A stretch of DNA of 10,068 nucleotides from assembly GCA_018224315.1 (NCBI GenBank), contig JAGTVF010000060.1, positions 1 through 10,068 on the forward strand. The letters run 5' to 3'. The notes beneath the pieces are model-generated. The model was given only the letters and a program-made list of their open reading frames with translations, searched no databases and had not been told where the DNA came from. Within the stretch, counting starts at the first letter, position 1; each line of letters starts with the position of its first letter. Origin of the DNA: Desulfobacterales bacterium. Lineage in GTDB: Bacteria; Desulfobacterota; Desulfobacteria; Desulfobacterales; Desulfosalsimonadaceae. Position numbers and translations under genes: made by a program. Of the stretch, positions 1-8,720 are shown one piece after another.

Positions 1-1
1 C

Positions 2-334
2 TTTGTCTGTCCCACCTGCTGGTGCTTTGATGTCCAGGACGAGGTTTCCGGGAAAAAAGGCTATCGCATCCGCAACTGGGACTCATGCATGTATCCGCTC
101 TTTACCATGCACGCATCCGGCCACAATCCACGGGGCACCAAGGTGGACCGGCTTCGCCAGCGATTTATGCACAAGCTGAAATATTACGTGGACAAGTACG
201 AAAACGGGATCCAGTGCACCGGCTGCGGCCGCTGTGTTCAGCTGTGCCCGGTCAATATCGATATCCGCAGGATCTGCAACATGTTAAACAGCTATGATCC
301 CGAATCCTGCACCTGCGAAGTAACGGCGTCTTAG
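2..334 (+). CDS. 4Fe-4S electron-transfer subunit (HydB/AsrA/FlxB-like), 3' end only
   Basis: Only the last 110 residues are present; the gene starts left of the window and the reading frame begins at base 2. The fragment opens with a cysteine cluster (Cys3, Cys6, Cys8, then Cys29) set in the CPTCWCFDVQDE motif. A classic CxxCxxCxxxCP ferredoxin site follows (Cys72, 75, 78, 82) and then a short tail. This layout matches the C-terminal half of the 4Fe-4S subunits that partner FAD/NAD(P)-binding subunits in sulfhydrogenase (HydB), anaerobic sulfite reductase (AsrA) and the Flx complexes of sulfate reducers. It should carry electrons between the flavin subunit and a further partner in the cytoplasm. 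The next gene begins 16 nt after its stop and is exactly that flavin subunit, so the two are almost certainly co-transcribed. Which of the three complexes it belongs to cannot be decided without the upstream genes. Confidence 0.82.
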   Translation, partial: FVCPTCWCFDVQDEVSGKKGYRIRNWDSCMYPLFTMHASGHNPRGTKVDRLRQRFMHKLKYYVDKYENGIQCTGCGRCVQLCPVNIDIRRICNMLNSYDPESCTCEVTAS

Positions 335-350
335 CAAAGGGGGGTTAGAA

Positions 351-1196
351 GTGGTCAATCCATATATTCCATACCCGGTTCGCATTGATGAAATCAAGAC
401 CGAGACCGAGGACAAAAGCTTAAAAACATTTAAATTCGTCTTTATCAACCCGGAAGACGAGGAAAAATTTGCCTACCGGCCCGGCCAGTTTGCCGAACTC
501 AGCATTCCCGGTCTGGGCGAAATTCCCATTGGCATTGCTTCCTCTCCGGTTGAAAAAGGATTTGTGAAATTCACGGTTTTTAAAACCGGCAAGGTCACAT
601 CCTATCTGCATTCCATGAAGGAAGGCGATATCATGGGCATCCGGGGTCCACTGGGCAACTGGTACCCCTGGGACCTGCTGGAGGGCAAAAACGTGGTGAT
701 CATCGGCGGCGGATTTGCTTTTACCACCCTTCGCTCTTCCATCATTTACATGCTGGATCCGGACAACCGAAAAAAATTCAAGGACATCCATGTGATCTAC
801 GGCGCCCGTTCCCCCGGAATGCTGCTTTACAAGGATGAACTCGAACAATGGGCTGCCCGGGATGATTTAAACATGCACATCACTGTTGACGGCACCGATG
901 ACCCGGAATGGCCCCACCACACGGGCTTTGTGCCCACCATCACCGAACAGAAGGGCCCTGCGGGAACCGCAGACACCTATGCCATTGTCTGCGGCCCCCC
1001 GATTATGATCAAATTTACTCAGCCGATCCTCGACAAGCTCGGCTACACTGAAGACCGAATCATCATGTCCCTTGAAAACCGGATGAAATGCGGCATCGGA
1101 ATGTGCGGACGCTGCAACATCGGCAAGGAGTTTGTATGCAAGGACGGTCCGGTATTTACCCTGCAGCAGCTCAACCAGACACCAAAGGAATATTAA
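351..1196 (+). CDS. FAD/NAD(P)-binding iron-sulfur oxidoreductase subunit (FlxA/HydG/AsrB type)
   Basis: A 281-residue member of the ferredoxin-NADP reductase-like family. It would move electrons between NAD(P)H, FAD and an Fe-S centre in a cytoplasmic complex. The FAD-binding beta-barrel is at about residues 8-105, with RPGQF at 43-47. The nucleotide-binding domain runs from about 113 to 235, with GGGFAFTTLR at 119-128 and CGPPIM at 214-219. A C-terminal [2Fe-2S] site has Cys247, Cys252, Cys255 and Cys263, as in dihydroorotate dehydrogenase electron-transfer subunits and HydG. The start is a GTG codon preceded by a G-rich ribosome binding site (339-344). It pairs with the iron-sulfur subunit just upstream. 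dsrC lies 146 bp downstream, so a Flx-type route feeding DsrC is attractive. The alternatives are a sulfhydrogenase-like or AsrAB-like complex; no asrC or hydrogenase gene is visible. The family is certain, the complex is not. Confidence 0.88.
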   Translation: MVNPYIPYPVRIDEIKTETEDKSLKTFKFVFINPEDEEKFAYRPGQFAELSIPGLGEIPIGIASSPVEKGFVKFTVFKTGKVTSYLHSMKEGDIMGIRGPLGNWYPWDLLEGKNVVIIGGGFAFTTLRSSIIYMLDPDNRKKFKDIHVIYGARSPGMLLYKDELEQWAARDDLNMHITVDGTDDPEWPHHTGFVPTITEQKGPAGTADTYAIVCGPPIMIKFTQPILDKLGYTEDRIIMSLENRMKCGIGMCGRCNIGKEFVCKDGPVFTLQQLNQTPKEY

Positions 1197-1232
1197 TCCG
1201 GACGGGTTTTCCGGCAAATCCGTGCATATTTT

Positions 1233-1256
1233 CATATTGACAACCTGATCAATATG
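1233..1256. repeat. 8-bp perfect inverted repeat overlapping the dsrC promoter (candidate operator)
   Basis: CATATTGA (1233-1240) and TCAATATG (1249-1256) are perfect reverse complements separated by 8 bp. The left arm covers most of the -35 hexamer and the right arm sits in the spacer between -35 and -10. A dimeric repressor bound here would block RNA polymerase. The core TTGA-N8-TCAA resembles FNR/CRP-family half-sites, but their usual core spacing is 6 bp, so no regulator is assigned. Confidence 0.5.
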
Positions 1257-1265
1257 GCCTATATT
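1237..1265 (+). promoter_or_regulatory. Probable sigma70 promoter of dsrC
   Basis: A perfect -35 hexamer TTGACA (1237-1242) is followed after 17 bp by TATATT (1260-1265), five of six matches to the -10 consensus. It lies in an AT-rich stretch and points at dsrC, giving a leader of roughly 70 nt. A second TATAAT at 1274-1279 has no matching -35 at normal spacing. Confidence 0.72.
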
Positions 1266-1342
1266 TTTGATTTTATAATATTATGATGAGAAAAACCGGC
1301 TAGAAATCTTTAGAATACAAACAATTAAAGGAGGGATATTAC

Positions 1343-1660
1343 ATGCCGACAGTTGAATTTGAAGGTCACAGCTATAACGTAGACGAGGACGGGTTCATTG
1401 ACAGCTTTGAAAGCTGGGACGAGACTTGGGTGAAATACGTCAAGCAGCAGGAAGGCATTGATGAGTTAAACGAGGAGCACTGGAAGGTCATCAACGTGCT
1501 GCAGGACTATTACAGGAAAAACGGCATCGCCCCCATGGTACGCGTGCTGTCCAAGCTGACCGGTTTCAAGCTCAAGCACATCTACGAGCTGTTTCCGTCC
1601 GGCCCGGGCAAGGGCGCATGCAAAATGGCAGGCCTGCCCAAACCCACCGGCTGCGTATAA
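1343..1660 (+). CDS. dsrC: DsrC, sulfur-carrier protein of dissimilatory sulfite reduction
   Basis: A 105-residue DsrC/TusE family protein of standard length. DsrC is the small cytoplasmic substrate protein of dissimilatory sulfite reductase: its C-terminal arm enters DsrAB, takes up sulfur as a trisulfide between two cysteines, and is then reduced, with electrons usually passing through DsrMKJOP. Both required cysteines are present, Cys93 (in GKGACKMAG) and the penultimate Cys104 (in PTGCV), exactly 11 apart. This separates a true DsrC from TusE-like relatives that lack the first cysteine. The N-terminal sequence with the GFIDSFESWDE segment is also typical. The ATG is preceded by a strong ribosome binding site (AAAGGAGGG, 1327-1335). 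It appears to be a single-gene unit with its own promoter (1237-1265) and terminator (1722-1760), as expected for a protein needed in large amounts. dsrAB are not in the window. Confidence 0.97.
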   Translation: MPTVEFEGHSYNVDEDGFIDSFESWDETWVKYVKQQEGIDELNEEHWKVINVLQDYYRKNGIAPMVRVLSKLTGFKLKHIYELFPSGPGKGACKMAGLPKPTGCV

Positions 1661-1721
1661 GCCCAGAGACGTACCGGGACTGCAAAAAAACGCCTTTCAG
1701 TCTTTTGTGGTCCATTTTTTT

Positions 1722-1760
1722 ACAAAAGCCCTGCTCCTGACGGTGCAGGGCTTTTGTTTT
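1722..1760 (+). terminator. Intrinsic terminator after dsrC
   Basis: A perfect 13-bp stem pairs 1722-1734 with 1745-1757 across a 10-nt loop (1735-1744), and the stem runs into TTTT (1757-1760). The terminator lies 62 nt after the dsrC stop codon and ends only 31 nt before the next ATG. The T-run is on the plus strand only, so it is one-directional. Confidence 0.88.
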
Positions 1761-1791
1761 CATTCAGTTCATTATTATTAAGCCATAAGCC

Positions 1792-2253
1792 ATGGACGCC
1801 TCATTGGACTCTGTTGACAAGACCCTGCTAAACCGGATTCAGTCTGATTTTCCCATTGATGCCCGCCCCTTTGCGCGGATTGCCGAAGAACTCGGCTTAG
1901 GCGAACAAGAAGCCCTCAACCGGGTTGCGCGGCTGCGGCAAAATGATGTGATCCGGCGTATCGGCGGCAATTTTTCCCCGGAAAAGCTCGGATATGTCAG
2001 CACCTTGTGCGCATGCCGGGTACCGGAAAAGGATCTGGAACACTTCACGTCCATTGTCAACAGTTACCCCGGGGTCACCCACAACTATCTGCGCGATAAT
2101 GCATTTAATGTCTGGTTTACCTTTATCGCGCCTTCGCGGGAAGATATTGAGGCAAATCTTGGGGAAATTTCAGAAAAAACCGGCATTTCCGAAATTCTTA
2201 ACCTGCCGGCCACCCGGGTGTATAAAATCCGCGCCCATTTCAATATCAAGTAA
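1792..2253 (+). CDS. ahbA: Siroheme decarboxylase subunit, AhbA-like (Lrp/AsnC fold)
   Basis: A 153-residue Lrp/AsnC-like protein of the AhbA/AhbB (NirD/L/G/H) family. In sulfate reducers AhbA and AhbB together decarboxylate siroheme to 12,18-didecarboxysiroheme, the first step of the alternative haem b pathway; AhbC and AhbD complete it. A winged-helix half spans about residues 5-60, with RRIGGNF at 55-61. It is followed by a ferredoxin-like alpha/beta half with GVTHNYLRD at 94-102, where His97 is the kind of conserved histidine linked to catalysis in the family. The RRIG-NF and KLGY features and the low similarity to transcriptional Lrp proteins favour AhbA over AhbB and over a regulator. 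The ATG is the first in frame after a stop at 1786-1788, and no Shine-Dalgarno sequence precedes it. The amidohydrolase gene follows 12 nt later. No ahbB is visible. Confidence 0.8.
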   Translation: MDASLDSVDKTLLNRIQSDFPIDARPFARIAEELGLGEQEALNRVARLRQNDVIRRIGGNFSPEKLGYVSTLCACRVPEKDLEHFTSIVNSYPGVTHNYLRDNAFNVWFTFIAPSREDIEANLGEISEKTGISEILNLPATRVYKIRAHFNIK

Positions 2254-2265
2254 TTTCAAGCAGCC

Positions 2266-3084
2266 ATGGACCGTGATGTCCGAATAGCCCTTGTTTCCTG
2301 CCGGTCGGCAATCGGCGATACAGCCGGAAACCTCCGCCGCATGGAGCAATGGATCATTGCCGCCGGAAACCAGGGCGCCCACCTGGTATGTTTTCCGGAG
2401 CTGAGCATCACCGGCTACCATGTGCGCCCGCCCATTGACACGATAGCCGAACCCATAGACGGTCCCTGCTCTGCCCGCCTGACAGATCTGGCAAAAAAAC
2501 ATGATATTTCAATTCTGGCGGGTATGGCCGAAAGATCCGGCAACCGGATATATGCCGCACACCTGCTGGCACAGCCAGATTCAGGACGTTGCCGCGTTTA
2601 TCGCAAACTTCACCTGGGGCCGCCGGAAAAAAAATTGTTTACCCCGGCACCCAAAATCCCGCCATTGTTTGAAACCCGCGGCCTGCGCATTGGGGTTCAG
2701 CTTTGCTATGATGCCCATTTCCCGCAACTTTCCACGCACATGGCCATTAACGGCGCAGATCTGCTGATCATCGCCCATGCCTCCCCCGGCAAGTCTCCGG
2801 CGGACAAACTGGCTTCCTGGATGCGCCATCTGCCGGCGCGGGCTTTTGACAATGGGGTTTATGTGGCGGCTGTCAATGCAGCCGGGGACAATGGATACGG
2901 CCTGCAATTTCCGGCCGTGGCCGTGCTGATCAGCCCGGAGGGCAGAGTTCTGAAGTCATATGCAGATGTTGATGAATACATGCTGGTTGCTGACCTGTCT
3001 GCACAAAAACTGCGGTCTGTGCGCCAGCACCCAATGAAATACTTTCTGCCCGAGCGCCGGCCGGAAATTTATCCGGAAAAATAA
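2266..3084 (+). CDS. Carbon-nitrogen hydrolase (nitrilase superfamily)
   Basis: A 272-residue cytoplasmic enzyme of the nitrilase/amidase superfamily, which hydrolyses or condenses non-peptide C-N bonds. The full catalytic set is present: Glu45 in CFPELSITGY, Lys114 in YRKLHLGPPE and the nucleophile Cys147 in QLCYDAHFPQ, with the extra active-site Glu121. The length and the single-domain alpha-beta-beta-alpha pattern are normal, and there is no signal peptide. The substrate cannot be read from the sequence; the sub-family could be omega-amidase-like, carbamoylase-like or an unassigned clade. It starts 12 nt after the siroheme decarboxylase stop without a clear ribosome binding site, so the two are probably co-transcribed and translationally coupled. 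That hints at tetrapyrrole or nitrogen metabolism but does not prove it. The gene converges with the minus-strand ykgJ-like gene, 31 bp away, and no terminator is visible between them. Confidence 0.88.
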   Translation: MDRDVRIALVSCRSAIGDTAGNLRRMEQWIIAAGNQGAHLVCFPELSITGYHVRPPIDTIAEPIDGPCSARLTDLAKKHDISILAGMAERSGNRIYAAHLLAQPDSGRCRVYRKLHLGPPEKKLFTPAPKIPPLFETRGLRIGVQLCYDAHFPQLSTHMAINGADLLIIAHASPGKSPADKLASWMRHLPARAFDNGVYVAAVNAAGDNGYGLQFPAVAVLISPEGRVLKSYADVDEYMLVADLSAQKLRSVRQHPMKYFLPERRPEIYPEK

Positions 3085-3115
3085 AGAACCAAAAGCGGGG
3101 AGAAATGGATCCGCA

Positions 3116-3745
3116 TCAGCGAAGTTTGATGCCAAACTGGGCCGGGATGGTCATCTCCAGGCAGCGGCCAAAAAGCAAGTCCATCATCTGAGCACTCATT
3201 TCCGTTTTTTCTTCGACCACGTTTCGCATTTCAACATCGTAGCCCACGGCTTCCAGAATCGCCTGCCCTGCCCTTTTGCTGTCTCCGGTTTGGCGCCTGC
3301 GGCAAAGCTCTTCTATATAAGCATATCCACATTTTTCCTCGTGGGCCTGGATTAATGCCATGATCCAGTCAACTTGTCCGAAAATCGCAGCCCGGTCAAG
3401 TCTGTCCACTTCATAAAGGGCCTCTGCCGGCCGTGTGTCTTGGCAGTTCATTGCCCGGCATTCCAGGGGGCGAAAATCGTAGATTGTGCAGGCCTTTTGT
3501 TTGGGATCATAATACATGCATGCTGCCGCGCCGTTAACAGATCGAACCTTGATAATTTCCTGGTCTGTGATCATCAGACCGCCGTTTATATTGTCATACA
3601 CCAACTCCCCCTGGCGGAGGGTAAACAGGTTTTCCGGGCCAATCTGCTTTTGCAGCACCAGTTCGAGATCGGCGCCATGAAGTGCGGGCCCGCCCTTTTC
3701 ACAGCAGGTACCACAGCGCATGCATTGGGTTTGCGAAGTACTCAT
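3116..3745 (-). CDS. YkgJ-family cysteine-cluster protein (putative metal-binding)
   Basis: A 209-residue protein of the YkgJ/UPF0153 zinc- or iron-chelating family. The family signature is complete: a CxxCGxCC head (Cys8, Cys11, Cys14, Cys15) leading into KGGPALH, then Cys76, then CTIYDFRPLECR with Cys86 and Cys96, and Cys101. The cysteines are expected to hold a metal ion or an Fe-S cluster. The biochemical role of the family is poorly known; members have been linked to protein modification or metal handling. The ATG at 3743-3745 was chosen because the conserved head begins shortly after it. A GTG at 3803-3805 would add 20 residues, but these are coded by a repeat-like patch and look non-genuine. 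Neither start has a good ribosome binding site. The C-terminal half is helical and unremarkable. It may be read from nifJ transcripts or from its own promoter; none is clear. Confidence 0.82.
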   Translation of the reverse strand: MSTSQTQCMRCGTCCEKGGPALHGADLELVLQKQIGPENLFTLRQGELVYDNINGGLMITDQEIIKVRSVNGAAACMYYDPKQKACTIYDFRPLECRAMNCQDTRPAEALYEVDRLDRAAIFGQVDWIMALIQAHEEKCGYAYIEELCRRRQTGDSKRAGQAILEAVGYDVEMRNVVEEKTEMSAQMMDLLFGRCLEMTIPAQFGIKLR

Positions 3746-3782
3746 AGCAAATTTAAATTCTGTCTTGATACGGGATAAAAAA

Positions 3783-3857
3783 AGCACAAAGAGCACGAAG
3801 ATCACACCGTTTTAAAAACAAGTGCAATGCTTCGTGCTCCTGCGAAAGGCACAAAGG
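3783..3857. repeat. Inverted, about 9-nt-periodic repeat patch between nifJ and the ykgJ-like gene
   Basis: GAGCACGAAG (3791-3800) and CTTCGTGCTC (3830-3839) are a perfect 10-bp inverted repeat with a 29-nt spacer. The left side is two 9-mers in tandem, AGCACAAAG and AGCACGAAG (3783-3800). The right side continues to another ACAAAG (3851-3856). Such CACGAAG-type 9-nt repeats look like dispersed intergenic repeats. Read on the minus strand, the stem is followed after a few bases by seven T residues (3777-3783), so it could also help end nifJ transcripts. Confidence 0.55.
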
Positions 3858-3873
3858 GGGCCGCCGGCCTCCT

Positions 3874-3875
<2 letters not shown>
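3853..3875 (-). terminator. Weak hairpin at the nifJ stop codon
   Basis: On the minus strand, AAAGG-a-GGC and GCC-c-CCTTT form a GC-rich stem with one mismatch and a 5-nt loop, beginning inside the TAA stop. Only TTT follows, so as a classical intrinsic terminator it is weak. It may act together with the 3791-3839 hairpin and its downstream T-run. Confidence 0.35.
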
Positions 3876-7440
<3,565 letters not shown>

Positions 7441-7597
7441 TTACTTGCTCCTTGGATAAGTTGAATAAATTGAAAGGCTGGTTCAAACCGCTGCCAAAAA
7501 CCCGCAAAAACAGCAACGATCCTTTAAAATAGTTCGAAGTTCGTCTTGAAATAATAAAAATTAGCCCATATTACCAAAAGTGTAAAGAAAAAACTCG

Positions 7598-7633
7598 AAA
7601 AAAACCGGCCAAATCGATTTTACGAATTGGCCG
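7598..7633 (-). terminator. Intrinsic terminator of rsmA, overlapping its stop codon
   Basis: On the minus strand an 11-bp stem with one T-T mismatch pairs 7633-7623 with 7616-7606 across a 6-nt loop, followed by G and seven T residues (7604-7598). The rsmA stop codon (7620-7622) lies in the loop, so the left arm is coding sequence. Confidence 0.8.
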
Positions 7634-8459
7634 CCACGGCATTGGACAGTGACACAAATTCCTCCACGGACAATGTCTCAGCCCGCCTGGCCCCGTCAAT
7701 GCCGGCGGCCTGTAAAATCGACAAAAGCCCCGGGCCAGATATCCCCAGTCCACCGCCGCTTAAAGCATTTTTCAGGGTTTTGCGCCGCTGGCCAAAAGCC
7801 GCCTTTACCACCGCAGACAGGCCGGCCTCGTTTTCTGCCGGAAACCGCGGGGCGTGAAAGGCCATCTCAACAACCTCGGAATCCACCCGCGGCCGGGGAT
7901 AAAACTGGTTGGCCCTGACCCGGGCCAGGCGGGTGACATCAGCGCAGTACTGGGTCATGACCGACAGCCGGCCGTATTCCCGGGTGCCCGGCACCGCATA
8001 CAGACGCCGGGCCATTTCCGCCTGGAGCATCAAAACCGCCCGGGAAACGATACTGCGCTGAAATATCAGGGAAATGATCACCTGGGAGGAAATATTGTAG
8101 GGCAAGTTGCCGATCACCACCAGCGGCTCCTGCTCTGTTCGGGAAATGGCATCCAGGTCCACGTCAAAAATATTGTCATGGCGCACATCCACATTTCCGG
8201 CCCCGGCCTGATCCGTGACCGACCGGAGAATATCAATGAGTTCCCGGTCTTTTTCCACTGCATAAACACACCTGGCCGCCCGGGCGGCAAACAGGGTCAG
8301 CGCCCCTACCCCGGCTCCGATTTCTACCACCACCGCGTTGTCAAGCCCTGCCCGGCGCACGATCATCTCTGCAGTGGACGGATCTGCCAGAAAATTCTGG
8401 CCCATATGTTTTTTGGGCAAAAGCCCGCTGGCGGCCAATAAACGATGCGGTCCGGTCAT
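7620..8459 (-). CDS. rsmA: 16S rRNA (adenine(1518)-N6/adenine(1519)-N6)-dimethyltransferase
   Basis: A 279-residue RsmA/KsgA enzyme. It dimethylates two adjacent adenines near the 3' end of 16S rRNA with S-adenosylmethionine, a late step and quality check of 30S assembly. The family features are in order: PKKHMGQNFLAD at 15-26, the SAM-binding GAGVGALT at 48-55, the acidic EKD at 69-71, and the catalytic NLPYNISS at 118-125. The C-terminal helical domain carries FGQRRKTLKNAL. The reading frame stays open to base 8819, but the extra 120 codons would overlap the carbonic anhydrase gene and have no family similarity. The ATG at 8457-8459 puts the N-terminus at the usual distance from QNFL. Only a weak ribosome binding site precedes it. 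A strong promoter lies about 80 bp upstream and a terminator overlaps the stop, so it looks like a single-gene unit. Confidence 0.95.
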   Translation of the reverse strand: MTGPHRLLAASGLLPKKHMGQNFLADPSTAEMIVRRAGLDNAVVVEIGAGVGALTLFAARAARCVYAVEKDRELIDILRSVTDQAGAGNVDVRHDNIFDVDLDAISRTEQEPLVVIGNLPYNISSQVIISLIFQRSIVSRAVLMLQAEMARRLYAVPGTREYGRLSVMTQYCADVTRLARVRANQFYPRPRVDSEVVEMAFHAPRFPAENEAGLSAVVKAAFGQRRKTLKNALSGGGLGISGPGLLSILQAAGIDGARRAETLSVEEFVSLSNAVAANS

Positions 8460-8521
8460 AGAATTTCTCTGTTTGAATTCATTGCAATCTGCCGGTGTTA
8501 CCAAGGGATGGCAAGTATTGC

Positions 8522-8580
8522 TGCAAGGCGGCAAATCCAAATATAACACAATCGCCGGCCGGGTCAATTGCCGCCTTTCA
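8522..8580. repeat. Inverted repeat bracketing the rsmA promoter
   Basis: AAGGCGGCAA (8525-8534) and TTGCCGCCTT (8568-8577) are perfect reverse complements, 33 bp apart. With one mismatch the match extends to 13 positions (8522-8534 and 8568-8580). The predicted rsmA start point lies at or just inside the left arm, so the rsmA RNA would not hold both arms. The repeat therefore works either at the DNA level or in a plus-strand RNA. Confidence 0.6.
8540..8567 (-). promoter_or_regulatory. Probable sigma70 promoter of rsmA
   Basis: On the minus strand TTGACC (8567-8562, five of six matches) is followed after 16 bp by TATATT (8545-8540, five of six). The expected leader is about 75 nt. The promoter lies exactly between the arms of a 10-bp inverted repeat. 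Confidence 0.62.
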
Positions 8581-8610
8581 CCCATACTGTTTGCAGGCCT
8601 GTTTCTGTGT

Positions 8611-8642
8611 AAAAGACGGCCGAATGGGCAGTCTTTTTTTTT
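8611..8642 (+). terminator. Strong intrinsic terminator in the divergent rsmA/carbonic anhydrase region
   Basis: AAAAGAC (8611-8617) pairs with GTCTTTT (8631-8637). After a G-A mismatch, GCC (8619-8621) pairs with GGC (8627-8629) around a 5-nt loop, and nine T residues follow (8634-8642). It is oriented for plus-strand transcription, yet the nearest plus-strand gene starts after it. On the minus strand only four T residues follow. Confidence 0.72.
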
Positions 8643-8653
8643 GCTGCCGGACA

Positions 8654-8662
8654 TGTTATAAA
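8654..8662 (+). promoter_or_regulatory. Extended -10 promoter candidate for the carbonic anhydrase gene
   Basis: TGTTATAAA fits an extended -10 element: TG, one base, then TATAAA with five of six matches. No good -35 lies at 17 bp, where the T-run of the preceding terminator sits. The expected leader is about 50 nt. Confidence 0.45.
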
Positions 8663-8720
8663 AATCCGCCAGACAACAAGTTTTCAGACAATAAATTTTA
8701 TGATGTAAAGGGGCAAACGG

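Noticed and set aside
2..1196. Assignment of the first two genes as asrA and asrB (anaerobic sulfite reductase)
   Set aside because: An asrC gene would be expected next; instead dsrC follows under its own promoter. The motifs fit several related complexes, so no symbol is given.
1198..1214. Small CCGGA/TCCGG hairpin after the flavin subunit gene as a terminator
   Set aside because: The stem is only 5 bp and is not followed by a T-run.
3746..3805. GTG start giving 20 extra residues to the ykgJ-like protein (would look like a hydrophobic leader)
   Set aside because: The hydrophobic stretch is produced by the 9-nt repeat patch, lacks a ribosome binding site, and the family normally begins close to the cysteine head.
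7454..7597. nifJ promoter, including a TTTACA box and a TGGC-type sigma54-like site
   Set aside because: The TTTACA box lacks a good -10 at 16-18 bp, and the TGGC site has no GC at the required spacing; nothing in the stretch is convincing.
7854..8441. 195-codon plus-strand frame opposite rsmA
   Set aside because: Antisense shadow of a well-supported rsmA; rich in Pro, Gly and His as expected from a frame artefact, with no ribosome binding site.
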